Part shown: positions 12,301 through 22,949 of the stretch, in pieces | How positions within the stretch are numbered: position 1 is the stretch's first letter | How the letters are laid out: each line of letters starts with the position of its first letter | Source of the DNA: Blepharisma stoltei | Lineage: Eukaryota; Ciliophora; Heterotrichea; Heterotrichida; Blepharismidae | Direction: 5' to 3' | DNA: 64,000 nt | Assembly: GCA_914767885.1 (NCBI GenBank) | Contig: CAJZBQ010000057.1 | Span: forward strand, 868,001 to 932,000 | Program-made: the position numbers and the translations under genes | Notes under the pieces: model-generated | Database searches by the model: none | The model's input: only the letters and a program-made list of their open reading frames with translations | Told to the model about the DNA's origin: nothing

Positions 12301-12593
12301 TGCTGCTTTATTTGTTCTTTATATTTGTCAAGGTTTTTAAAAGTCTCAAAAAACTCAATTCTAGCAGATAGCCCTATTGGTCCCTGGTAATTTTCCATAC
12401 TTCCTTCTCTATTAGCTAGTCTTGATTTACAAAAGAGGTTACGAATGCTGTCATCACTTTTATTTCTATTAGAAAGATCTGCAGACCTACGACAAGCGTG
12501 CTCTCTTTTATGAGAAATCGCTGATATTCTTGAACAATTTCTGCTGAGGATCAAAGGGAGATTCCTTTTGTCTTCTTTGTTCATTGCACGCAT
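9351..12593 (-). CDS. Large LRR (RNI-type) protein with conserved C-terminal region
   Basis: Removing a 67-bp IES, a 305-bp MITE and a 15-nt intron gives exactly 952 codons (951 aa). Residues ~120-390 form about nine ribonuclease-inhibitor-type leucine-rich repeats (LNLRNNRLSDSG, LDLSYNYLTQQE). They are followed by a Trp-rich block (NCWLCEAWVEVNF) and a region resembling a conserved tail found with LRRs in ciliate and flagellate proteins. The C-terminus holds a threefold repeat of KDIRxSSARSS spaced by GKSE, rich in possible phosphosites. Several TGA codons are needed as Trp. A scaffold role, perhaps ciliary, is only inference. Confidence 0.8.
9914..9980 (-). other. Short IES, 67 bp, in the large LRR gene
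   Basis: TA at 9979-9980 joins TA at 9912-9913, giving KLNYLRKKTLPGQAPF. It contains long T and A runs on either side. Confidence 0.65.
10427..10441 (-). other. 15-nt spliceosomal intron
   Basis: On the minus strand it reads GTAAAATATATGTAG, exactly 15 nt. It contains in-frame stops; removal gives YYPLIRNTYKILSAI and is needed for the gene frame. Fifteen-nt introns are the hallmark of heterotrich ciliates (Stentor, Blepharisma). Confidence 0.85.
10465..10769. mobile_element. MITE family A, copy 2 (305 bp, diverged)
   Basis: A decayed copy: CCACCCTCCGTTAGCGAGCAAAA and GTTCGCTCACAGAGGGGAA are recognisable and the core aligns with copy 1. It lies between TAA at 10462-10464 and 10767-10769. Excision restores SCKRLLRRYYPL in the LRR gene. 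Confidence 0.8.
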
Positions 12594-12871
12594 TTTTTTG
12601 TTATAACACTAAAATATGAAAAATTGCTATTATAAAAATTATTAATCCATTTATTAGTCTTTATTTCTTATACGATAAATTTTATCATCAATTATTTATT
12701 CTTCGCCTTCGAAAATCCTCCTTATTTTCAGATGAAAATTAATTTTCTATTTATAAATATATAAAAATATCATATTAGTCGATGGCTGGGTCATCCTATT
12801 TCGTCTCAAACTAAAAATTCACTTAACATGTTGGTGTTTTGACATTTACATAATATCCAATCCCTTATATA

Positions 12872-15322
12872 ATGTCACAACCTCAGCCAGTACGTCAAAA
12901 AATGCAAGTTGTGATCGACGACTCGTCCCTTGAGCATTTCAATTCCTGCATTCAAAGCCGCTATGAACGCTATCTGTCCAAAAAGCATGAAATTGAAGTC
13001 GCTGAAGGCACTCTTGCTCAATTTGCATCTGGCTTCGATTCATTTGGAATCCACAAGACACCTGCTGGAATCATCTACAAAGAATGGGCACCAGAAGCTA
13101 CTTCATTGTGTCTCTTTGGAGAGTTCAACAATTGGCAACGAAATCAATATGTAGGGAAGCGAGATCAATATGGAGTATGGACTGTCTTGATTCCAAATGA
13201 AAACAATCGCTGTGCTATTACACATCAGCAAAAGCTAAAAGCTGGTTTAACTTTGAGGGATGGGAAATGTGTTGACAGAATCCCTGCATGGGCTACTTAT
13301 TGTGTCCAAAACAAGGAAACTAGGCTTTATGATGCTGTTTTTTGGGACCCTCCAGAGCCGTATGAGTGGCTTCATCCTAGACCTAGCGCTTTGAGGGCTT
13401 TAAAAATATATGAGACACATGTGGGAATGAGCTCTGAGCACGGTGTCGTAAACACGTATAACGATTTTACCATAAATGTGATCCCAAAAATAGCAGAAAC
13501 TGGTTATAACGCAATCCAGCTGATGGCAATCATGGAGCACTCATACTATGCAAGCTTTGGGTATCATGTGACTAACTTTTTTGCAGTCAGCAGCCGATAT
13601 GGGACTCCTGACGATTTAAAAAGGCTGATCGATACAGCTCATTCTCTTGGGATTTATGTGTTTTTAGATCTTATACACAGCCATTCTAGTACCAATGTGC
13701 TAGATGGAATTAACCAATTTGACGGGTCTGATCATCATTATTTTCATGCTGGGAAAAAAGGAAGGCATGAGTTGTGGGACTCCAGACTTTTTAATTATGG
13801 GCATTGGGAAGTTTTAAGGTTTTTATTGTCGAATTTGAGATGGTATATGGATGAATACCGCTTTGATGGGTTTAGATTTGATGGAGTCACGTCTATGCTT
13901 TATAAACACCATGGGATCAAATACTGCTTTTCAGGGCAGTATCATGAGTATTTCAATGAAAACGTGGTAGACACTGATGCTCATATATATATCTTAGAAA
14001 TATCATTATGCCCTTAATAATAACATATCATTTTACTATAAAAATGACTGAAAATTCAATACAATTGATAATATCTCATGCTAGCCAATGACTTAATTCA
14101 CCAACTGAACCCTAACGCTATCACTATTGCTGAAGATGTATCAGGAATGCCTACACTTGGAAGACCAATCCCTGACGGAGGATTTGGATTTGACTACAGG
14201 CTTAACATGTCAGTTCCTGACAAATGGATCAAGCTGCTTAAAGAAGTAAAAGACGACAACTGGATCATGGGAGATTTAGTATATACACTTACTAATAGAA
14301 GATGGAATGAAAAATGTATTGCATACGCTGAAAGCCATGACCAAAGCATTGTAGGAGACAATACCATTGCGATGAAGCTGTTTGGACCTGAAATTTATTC
14401 CAATATGTCACGAAATTCTGCTTATACGCCTGTAATTGATAGAGGGATTGCACTGCATAAAGTAATCAGACTTATTACACATGTGATGGGAGGAGAAGGG
14501 TATTTAAACTTTATGGGAAATGAATTTGGGCATCCTGAATGGGTTGATTTTCCGAGAGAAGGAAACGGCTGGTCTCACCATTATTGTCGTAGACAGTGGC
14601 ATTTAAGAGACGATACAAATCTTTATTATCATTATTTGTGGCAGTTTGACCGTGCTATGAATTTATTAGAAGAAGAGACACACTGGCTGAACTCCAAAGA
14701 CCAATATTTCAACGTCCACGAAAAAGATAAAATTATAGTTTTTGAGCGAGGAAATAGGCTTTTCGTCTTCAATTTCCACCCTTCAAAAAGCTTAGAACAC
14801 TACAGAGTAGGCACCAAGTTCCCATATGAGCATATCATTGAAATGGACACTGATGAAAGAAGATTTTATGGTCACGGACGTCTTCAGCATGGCCATGAAA
14901 ACCCTTTCCCAATCATGAAAACTCCTTGGAACGGAAGGCCAAACTACATCCAAATGTACATCCCCAGCAGAACTGCTATAGTCGTTAAACCACTTATAAA
15001 TGATGAGGACAGGAAAAAATATGGGCTGCCTACATTTGAAGAGATAGAAAAAGAATTAACTCTTACGAAGGAAGGAGAGGAAGAAGAAAAAGTGGAAGAA
15101 ACTAAATATGAAACATTGGTCACTGCCAAAGTAGAAGTCATGATACTTAATGAAAAAGAAATAGAAGAAATGAAAAAGGAAGAAATTCAAGAAATTGCTG
15201 AAGGGGAAATGAAGGCAGAGGCTGCTGAAGAAAATGTAGTGACTGTTGAAAAGGTAGAAGTTATAGCTGATGTAGGAGGCACTGAAGAAAATGCTGTCTC
15301 TGATGAAAACGCGAAAGAGTAA
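12872..15322 (+). CDS. GBE1: 1,4-alpha-glucan branching enzyme (GH13)
   Basis: Excising an 84-bp IES gives 789 codons (788 aa). It has an N-terminal CBM48-like segment ([20 protein letters not shown]), then the GH13 barrel with DLIHSHSS, the nucleophile region [13 protein letters not shown], acid/base AEDVSGMP and AESHDQS, and the all-beta C-domain (YHRVGT-like HYRVGT). Unusually, a ~110-residue Glu/Val-rich tail follows ([18 protein letters not shown]), absent from typical branching enzymes. It forms alpha-1,6 branches in glycogen/paramylum-like stores in the cytosol. Family assignment is secure; the tail's role is unknown. Confidence 0.95.
13990..14073 (+). other. Short IES, 84 bp, in the branching enzyme gene
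   Basis: It interrupts the conserved DAHIYLMLAN segment. Joining TA 13988-13989 to TA 14072-14073 restores it exactly. The ends lie in a TATATATA run so neighbouring cuts are equivalent. Confidence 0.9.
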
Positions 15323-15388
15323 TTAATCCAAAGCAAGTTAAAATTAATTTTTTTGGATGATAAATAGATATTTATTGAAAATAAGAAA

Positions 15389-16406
15389 ATGTGTATAAAT
15401 TCAAGCCTAAAAGTAAATAATTTTGTAAAAATGGACACAGCTCCATCTGAATCCGAGTTATTTCCTGAATATTTTATTACTACAGATGGAAATGTTGTAA
15501 AAGAAAAAGTTACTGAAAAAGGCATTGAAAGGTCTAAAAAGCATACAAAAAGCTTGATTACACACTTTTTGAACATCGGGGCAAAACGCATGCCTGTTTC
15601 AGTAGACAAAATTGGCAACTTGTTAAGAGCCGGAAGAGTTGTGAGACTGAGTTCCCCAACAAAAGGGTATGAAGTCACAAAAAGTGTCAATGATTTAATT
15701 ACAAAAGAAAAAAGCGTCAAATACCCAAAAGATATTATAGCAACTGCGTCTGAGGAATTGGATATGAGCACACTAACTGCTCTATTCCAAAAATCAGGCG
15801 ATTCACGAAGAAAAAGCAGAATCCCAGAAATGGCACCAATAAAGAAGCCAGAAATTGTCTATGAAGAAGAAAAAGAAGAAATATTGAATTTTCCATGAAA
15901 TTTATATTCACTATAACTAGCTTATTTTTAATGATAAATTATGAGAAAAAAGCATAATAAAAATAATCAACGTTCCTGCTCCAAGGCTTGATGGCTTGAG
16001 AAGATCCATCTCAGTCACCTCTTTTAGCAAGCCAAGAACAAGATATCACAGCAAAACCTTTAGCTCAGGTCTAGAGTCCACAATCCCTTCAAATAAAACA
16101 GATATCGGATTTTTCGACCAAGAAAAAAAAATAATCGAAAAGAAAAGGCCATCTTCGACTGGCAATTTTATGCGACCCACTTTTTCTTCAACATCCGCAT
16201 ATGTAACATCACTAAACAAGCTTTTGCCCAAAATAAACAGATCTTTAACCAAGGAAGAACTTATAAATAAACTACCAAAAAAGCTTTCTAGAAAGCGAGG
16301 ATACACAAGAAGAAAATCTATCGAGCTATTGAGGACACTAAAAATGATTCACATTTATAAAGGCGAAAATAGTAAAATAGACATTGAAAATAGTAAAGAT
16401 AAATAA
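15389..16406 (+). CDS. Unrecognised basic protein
   Basis: After removing a 61-bp IES the frame has 319 codons. It is Lys/Arg/Ser-rich, with an acidic patch VYEEEKEEI mid-way and a basic C-terminus (KLPKKLSRKRGYTRRKS). No domain or membrane segment is seen, and it is likely partly disordered. A second ATG at 15431 (MDTAPSES) is an equally plausible start. It lies 66 bp after the branching enzyme and 21 bp before the next gene. Function unknown. Confidence 0.6.
15905..15965 (+). other. Short IES, 61 bp
   Basis: TA at 15903-15904 joins TA at 15964-15965, giving LNFPWNLINVPAPRLDG; the Trp is TGA. The interior is about 80% A+T. Confidence 0.6.
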
Positions 16407-16427
16407 CTGTTATAATATTTGATAAAA

Positions 16428-17684
16428 ATGAGCCTTAAAGTCGAAAAACTTAGGATTATTAAGGATATAGAAGGGAGACTTAATGATGAAACCTCAAATA
16501 TCACTTACCTTAAAGCTACCTTTATGCAAACACTTCAACAAAAAGCTACAGAGAATAGAGACGTTCGGTTCAGCGAACTTTTATATGACGAAAGTCTAGA
16601 TTTAATTAAAAACACCATTGAAGAAATTCGAAAAAATCCAATTTCTAAAGAATTCAATAGCCAAGTAAAAAGAATTTATAATTACCGTATAAAGGAAGCT
16701 AGACAAGATACCCTTTTTGAAGTAACTGAGTCTCCTTGGATTTTGCATTCAGAATGTGTAGGAAACATTTTGGAATTTAATTCAGTCCAGCAAGACCTAC
16801 TTAAGCCATTTCATAATAAAGCACTCCAAAAGCATTTAAGAAAAAATATATGAAGAGCTCTACTCACCTACCCAAAAGCTGAAGAAGAATATTTTAACCT
16901 TTTCAAAGAAAATAGATGAAAAACAATATCAAGGAATGAAGTCGAAATAACCAAAAAAAGCGTAGATTTACTGTCAGAACATTGTCCTGCTTTAGCATTT
17001 AATGATAAAGTTGTTATGGCAATGAAAGTTCTGTTAAGCTATATGGAAAAAGTTGTGGAAAGAAGGCTGCCAGAATTTATTTATTATTTAATGCTCCCTA
17101 TCATGTATACCTTACCAGACTTAGCATCAAATTTGCCTAAAATGGTTGGCATTGGCATGAAAATTTTTGAAATACAGACTACAGTCTGAACTAGTGAAAA
17201 GGGGGAAGGGATTATTTTTGTGTTTTTAAACAGACTAAGAGAGGTAAATCCACAATTGGCAGAAAAATTCGAAAAAATGTGTGATATCAGGTTTCAAGAA
17301 AATAAAGAAAAACTTGAAAATTTTTTAAGACCATTTTTAAGCAGGCTTGGCTCTGGGTTTTTTAATATAGAAACAACGTGCTTTGTGTACGATCAGCTGA
17401 TTATGAAGAACTCAGTGGATTTAATGTATTATTTTTTAGCAATTGCACTGCATTCTATGAGTGATAGAATTCTGGGACTTGAGCATTGGGATGATTTTGT
17501 GGAGATGTTTTATAAAGAAATGAGGAGGATTAGAGTGGAACAATTAGAAGCTTTGACGAATTTAATACCAAATGGGGAAGTTATTGAAGAAAAAGCTGTG
17601 ATTCCAAGTGAATTAAAAGGACAAGAATATTTGAATTTTGTAGTAAAGTCAATTGTTTTGGCATCAAAAGATATTTCCATTTAG
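16428..17684 (+). CDS. Unrecognised helical protein, faintly TBC (Rab-GAP)-like at its C-terminus
   Basis: One continuous frame of 418 aa using several TGA codons as Trp. It is alpha-helical and uninterrupted by insertions. The segment around YDQLIMKNSVDLMYYFLAIAL recalls the C-terminal lobe of TBC domains, but I cannot find the Arg and Gln fingers, so GAP activity is not claimed. The ATG at 16428 follows the preceding stop by 21 bp, showing how compact intergenic space is here. Confidence 0.65.
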
Positions 17685-17787
17685 TTTAGTGAGGGAAAAA
17701 ATTTATATGTAAATTATTTTATAAAACGAATTTTATTTTAAAGGCACAACTGCTATTAATTAGTATAAAAAAGATAGGATAGATGAT

Positions 17788-18393
17788 ATGGGAGAATTGA
17801 TTTCTACAAGGAGAGTTTTAGCTGATGATCCAGTCACAGGACTTATGCACCAAAAACTTCTGAAAGGCAACCTAATGGAAAACATGATTAATTCAAGAAG
17901 GGAAACCCCTCTTCCTCGTTTAGAAGGAACTTTGCTTGATATGACAAGAGAAAGCTTCAGACCGCATATAGCTGAAAATAGGTCAATTGATGACAGTTTT
18001 AATAAATCAAGAGCACCAGATAGGCTATTAATGCCTGAAAAGCTATTAGAACCAAGAAGCAGAGGTGAAAAAACAAATAACCCACTTTTGATATCTGATA
18101 TGAATGAGTCATCAATTCATGAAAATAGTCAAGATAGGAAGTTTGATAAAGGGGAAGCAAAATCTATGCAAAATGCGCTAGATAAGTCAGCTGTGTCTGA
18201 AAAACTGACGAAATCAATGAATGATGGCGTGAATAAATCAAAAGACCCAGCGAATAAACAGAAGCACAATAAAACAGTTATCTTTCAGTCTTCGCAGCCT
18301 CCGCCTGATAATTCATATTTGAAAAATGGTATATTTTGCATTCCAGATTTAGATAATCTTAAACCTGGACTATTTGACAAGTTTATAGATTAA
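17788..18393 (+). CDS. Unrecognised, probably disordered protein
   Basis: A 201-aa frame rich in Ser, Asn, Lys and Asp with repeated short motifs such as DDSFNKS and ALDKSAVSEK. There is no hydrophobic segment or domain. It lies 104 bp downstream of the previous plus-strand gene. Codon use and a clean ATG and TAA support it being real; function unknown. Confidence 0.5.
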   Translation: MGELISTRRVLADDPVTGLMHQKLLKGNLMENMINSRRETPLPRLEGTLLDMTRESFRPHIAENRSIDDSFNKSRAPDRLLMPEKLLEPRSRGEKTNNPLLISDMNESSIHENSQDRKFDKGEAKSMQNALDKSAVSEKLTKSMNDGVNKSKDPANKQKHNKTVIFQSSQPPPDNSYLKNGIFCIPDLDNLKPGLFDKFID

Positions 18394-18668
18394 AAAATTT
18401 CATTTATAGATAATCAAATTTTTAAAAGAAGAGGCGAGATCTCATTTTCTGCTAAAATTTAAGCCAAGTTAAAATAAATAATAATTATTTTATATACAAA
18501 AAATAATTTTACAATTAAAATGTTTGAACCCCAACTGTGGCTTTTAGTTAATCATTTTTAAATCATAAATAAATTTGTTATGTTCCAACAGAATTTTCGC
18601 ATATCTTATTTAAAGGATTTTTATTTATTATTACTGCTTCAAATAGATCATAAATTATAACAATATAA

Positions 18669-19479
18669 ATGTCAAGCATATTCGAGCACTTTCAGTCAAA
18701 GCTTAAAGAGAGAGGCATTACTTCTCAAAATTTACTTCGTGCAACTTATATTTTCGTTGGCTTAAACGTGGTGTGAATTGGAACTCTGTGAACTTTTTGT
18801 TTTATTGTTAGTCCAACCAAAAATATACAATCCTCAATTAATAATATATTTTTATTTTATTTTGAAAATATTCCAATGGATAATAAAAAAGATAAGGATC
18901 CCCCCCCTCATTTGTCCAATTCTCTAGTCTTTTATCATTTGTCCATTTTTCTAGTTTTTTTTATATAGGAAAAAAAAGTTTTTAGGACCTCATTTGTCCA
19001 ATTTTCTAGTCAAAATTTTGATAGAAAAAAAATTTTTTTCAGGACCTCGATTGTCTCATTTTCTAGTTTTTTTACAGTAAAAAACTAAAATTTAGGACAT
19101 TCGAAAAATCCAAAAATGACTAGAAAATGGGACAAATCATTTTTGACTAGATTTTGGGACAAATGAGATCCTGGAAAATTTTTTTTCTTAGAAAAAAAAA
19201 ACCTAGAAAATTGAACAAATGAGGGGGGATCCTTATATAGTAAGTAAGCTACCTTGGCAATTTGTTAAAAATGCGTTTGCAAAGGTTGAATATAAAGCAA
19301 ATGCTCAGAAACACCCTAAACGTCTTCCAGAAGAGAAAAGAGGAAGGCTTAGTATCTCGTTTGTAGAGATGCTTGTAATGAAAGGATTATTAGGACCAGT
19401 GGCATTGCCCATAAAATTATGGCTTGCAATTAAATTGACTAATTTTTCCCAGACTGCACCTCCCAATTCTACACAATAG
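18669..19479 (+). CDS. Small membrane protein, possibly FAM210/DUF1279-like
   Basis: Excising a 343-bp MITE gives 156 codons (155 aa). Residues ~25-50 form a transmembrane segment (ATYIFVGLNVVWIGTLWTFC, both Trp partly by TGA). The C-terminal half has GLLGPVALPIKLWLAIKLT, which resembles the end of DUF1279/FAM210 proteins that act in mitochondria. That assignment is tentative. The gene is small, so the MITE is more than twice as large as its host exon halves. Confidence 0.6.
18895..19237. mobile_element. MITE family C (343 bp)
   Basis: Inverted ends AAGGATCCCCCCCTCATTTG and its complement near 19212-19235, with internal inverted repeats of the same CATTTGTCC motif (e.g. 18959-19010 against 19085-19170). 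The target is TA. Excision joins NKKDIVSKLPWQF. Ends and motif differ completely from families A and B; no other full copy is in the window. Confidence 0.85.
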
Positions 19480-20323
19480 CTAAATAGATAATCCCATTTA
19501 AAGAAATAATACCTATATAGAATTGATATAAAGTATTTTGCAATTAAGCCAAAATTTTATTTAATTTTTGGTTGTTATCATTCAATATATAATAGACCAA
19601 CCTTCCTTTCAGCAAAATCTGAATTTTTTAATTAATTTACAGCATTATTAAGTCGCTTAAAATCTCATTTCTTTCTTTTCTATTCATGGCTGGTATTATA
19701 AAATCAATGATAGATCCCATTTCATTATTCCTTTCTAATAATTTATTTGAGTTTTAATTTCTGATATCCTGCATAATTCTCTAGTATATAGACTAATTTT
19801 AAAATTTTATTTAAAAACGATGAATAAATTAACTTAAGTTCATTTAGATTAGTACATCTCCTCGATTAACGTCCACTACCACTTACCTACCGGCTTCCAC
19901 TATTGCATTGTATACCCTGCCCAGGCATCACCTGGCTTCATTCGGTCGGTCCTCCCGCTTTAGGTGTTCGGATTTCGACGACTGTCCTTCCAATTCTTGG
20001 GCATGCCAGCTTGCATTCGTTCGGCACGCTAAAGGTCCCATTCTCCACCCATGGATTAGTGGAGCACTTCTAGAAAATTCCACTTCCCTCAGGATGGTTA
20101 TCCAAAGCCACGATCCTCAGGCTGATTACTCTCATTGTCCGGTTTAAATTCACGGGTAAGGCCAAACCTCATAATCAAGATTAACCAAAACAGGATTTTC
20201 TATTCGGTATAACAAAAAATCGGATGACTTATATTATTATCACGATAAATTAATTTTCAATTTTTAAATAAAATAAATGAAGACTTTATTTTAACTTATC
20301 TGCATCAGTTATAAACTATTCTA
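19480..20323. other. Intergenic region carrying a SINE-like element
   Basis: Both sides of the SINE-like sequence are AT-rich and without credible ORFs. The 79-codon open frame at 19908-20147 lies inside the repeat and is not a gene. Confidence 0.5.
19840..20190 (-). mobile_element. SINE-like GC-richer repeat (copy 1)
   Basis: About 350 bp with markedly higher G+C than its surroundings and no ORF. On the minus strand its end reads GTAGTGGACGTTAATCGAGG, which matches the GTAGTGGACGTTAAGCGA end of the element at 25684-26246. I could not find a clear target duplication, so limits are approximate. A non-autonomous retroelement is the best reading. Confidence 0.5.
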
Positions 20324-21325
20324 TTATGCAAGCAAATAAACTATAATTAATGACGAAAAAAACATATATTTCGCATGTGTGATTGTGGCAATAGTATCCC
20401 AATAAAACCCTGTAAATATGTCCTTAATACAATCGTCATTTCCTTGCAATTGTGGATAAAAATAAGTTCTGTAATAATACAAAAACAATTCCTCAGAGTT
20501 CGGCTTATCCCAAAACTGTGAAATGCAATAACTAGATAGCCTTCTCACTGTATTACACCTATCAGACATTTCACTGTTAATCCAATTAGTGATCACAGTT
20601 ATCAAATGTGCATATATCAAATCTCCAGGAAATAGCGTGCAATAGCTGGCTCCTTCAGGGTTCATCCCACACATACAATCAGAATAAAAAACTCTATGGC
20701 TACTAGCCTCTGACGTACAATCCATATATGAATTGCATTTTCTCGGCAAGGCACTTTCATTAAAGGACTGGACTGGATCTATGCAGAGTCCTTGTCAGCA
20801 CATCCCTCCTGCACAAAGTTCAGAAAATTGGCTAAAACATCTTGATGTGGACGCATTGGCTGGGAGAGAAAAATATTGTATGCATTCTCCTTCACTACAA
20901 GCAGCCCAGTTTACACATTCATAGTCTGACTTGCAGCCAGTTGCCCCAAGCTCTAGCTGCTTTACACATTTATTATTGCTGCAATAAAGACCTGGGTTGC
21001 ATTCTTCATCTAAGTTACAATCTTCTTTGAGTGCTTTTGATTGGCAGTAGCCTTCAAGGCATTCTCCGTATTTACAGTGTTTTTTCTTATTGCAGGGTTC
21101 TCCAGGATACGAAAGCTCTTCTGGGAAAAGTGGGTTTGCGGTGCAATATGATACATCAGTGCCTGAATCACAAAATGGTTTATTATTGTCTTTACAAGGC
21201 TCGAGATATAAAGTGTTGTTTACAAGGTTGACACAAGATCCTGCAGGCATTTGAACTGCTCCATTATTACACATCATAGGATGACATTGCATAGCAGCGA
21301 GCTGTAAAAGCAAAAATCGATCCAT
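20324..21325 (-). CDS. Cysteine-rich secreted or GPI-anchored surface protein
   Basis: Continuous 333-aa frame (one TGA as Trp in MCWQGLC). The N-terminus MDRFLLLQLAAMQC is a short signal peptide. Residues ~20-190 hold more than 25 cysteines with EGF/Dickkopf-like spacing (C-N-L-D-E-E-C-N-P-G-L-Y-C). The extreme C-terminus (MFFSSLIIVYLLA) is hydrophobic with no cytoplasmic tail, as in GPI-anchored proteins. Cys-rich surface proteins of this layout are common in ciliates. No insertions. Confidence 0.75.
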
Positions 21326-21506
21326 TATTAATTTTAAGCAGCTTAGCCTAAATTTGGTATTTTTTTATTTATTTTCTGATAGGTAAAACCAGTATAAAAA
21401 GGCATAGTTTATTTTCAACACATTTCATGATATCTTACCCATATGAAACCTTTATCAAATTTTAATAAAGAAATGAGTTAGGATAATAACATTTATTGGC
21501 TACAAT

Positions 21507-22934
21507 ATGTCAGGCTGTTTAGGTAGACAACCTAAAAGAAAGAGACTTAAAGTATTCGAGTCCTTGACAGACGCGCGCGACGACAAAGTTGCAGTGACTC
21601 GAATGCTTGAAGTCTCCAATTCGCCATGCATTGCTACTTTACTTGCCCATTGCCGAACACTTGGGGAAATTCAACTTTTTGACTCATCGAGGGCTTTCTT
21701 AGGAATTTTTAGGATTGCTTATTACGACATCCGTGACGCTGAGCGGGCTAAAACTGAATTAGAAACACTATACGACGTTTTATACGTTTCCCCAGGTTCT
21801 GATTCCAAATTTTCCGACTATATAATAGTCCCTCAAGCGAATTTTAATTACCAAGCGCATCTCAGGTATGGAGAAATAATGAGCACAGAGCTGATTGGCT
21901 CCTATATAATTGTTCGATATTTTGACGTGCGAGCTTCTAAACGAACTTATTCAGAGCCCTACGAATTCGAAGAAGACGAGTTCTACGAAAACGAGTTCCA
22001 CGACAGCCCATTATTATCTTCACAGCTTGATTTAAGCATAAGCTCAGAATCGACCTCGCCAAGCCCTTACTTTTTCTTTGGTTCTGAAGGCTCAAATCAA
22101 GACAGTCCTTATGATGAGAGAAAAAAGCCACGCAAAAAGCCGCTTGATGAAGAAGAAAAAATATTTTTTATAATTAGGCTAGATACAATTTTGTCAGGAG
22201 AAGAAAAGAGGACGACGATCATGATTAAAAACATCCCAAATAAATATACTCACTCCCCCCCCCTCCGTGAGTGAACAAAAAAAATTTTGTTCACTCACAG
22301 AGGGGGTTAAATTTTTTTTTTTTAAAAAATTTATATATAAATTTTATAAAAAATATTTTTTTTCAAAATTTAAAAAAATCCTAAATTCGCAAAAATTGGA
22401 AAGCAAATATTAATTTAATTTATAAAATTTATGTTTTAAAAAGCAATTCGTTCAAAATTAATAGAATTAGCTCTAGATTTCATTATACTAATTATCATTT
22501 ATATATCAAAATTTTTTTCCATAAAAAATTTTTGTTCACTGACGGAGGGTGGGTTTTTGGGCAAAAAATAGCGATTTTTCTAATGGTTTTGTTCACTCAC
22601 GGAGGGGGGGAGTCAGCAGATGCTGCTGGATAGCATAGACAAGCATTTTGCAAAGACTTATGATTTTTTTTATTTGCCAATTGACTTCAAAAATAAATGC
22701 AATGTAGGCTATGCGTTTATCAATTTCCTGGACCCGTATACCATTATTGAGTTTTATAAGGAGTATAATGGGAAGCGCTGGGAAAGGTTCAACAGTGAAA
22801 AAATCTGTGCTCTTGCCTATGCACGAATCCAAGGAAGGCAAGGGCTAATCCAGCATTTTCAGTGCTCATCTGTGATGAATCAGGACGACATCAAGGTAAA
22901 GCCTCTTATTCTCCAAATTAATCCTCAATTTTAA
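21507..22934 (+). CDS. Mei2-like RNA-binding protein
   Basis: Removing a 363-bp MITE gives 355 codons (354 aa). An N-terminal RRM-like part contains GIFRIAYYDIRDAERA, and the C-terminal RRM3 of Mei2 is unmistakable: TTIMIKNIPNKYT, YDFFYLPIDFKNKCN, VGYAFINF. Mei2 proteins bind RNA and control meiotic entry in fission yeast and plants; by family a role in germline/meiosis is possible here. The MITE splits RRM3 exactly between NKYT and QQMLLD. It ends 15 bp before the next ATG. Confidence 0.93.
22253..22615. mobile_element. MITE family A, copy 3, with TCA (not TA) target duplication
   Basis: Inverted ends CTCCCCCCC...TCCGTGAGTGAACAAAA, and the usual inward hairpin copies. The duplicated bases are TCA (just before the element and at 22613-22615). 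There is no TA at either junction, yet removing one TCA plus the element restores NKYTQQMLLD of the Mei2 RRM. Confidence 0.9.
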
Positions 22935-22949
22935 ACAATTTTTATAAAA

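Noticed and set aside
19840-20190. GC-rich stretch considered as an rRNA or ncRNA gene
   Set aside because: No conserved rRNA cores; its end matches another dispersed element at 26.2 kb, so a SINE-like repeat fits better.
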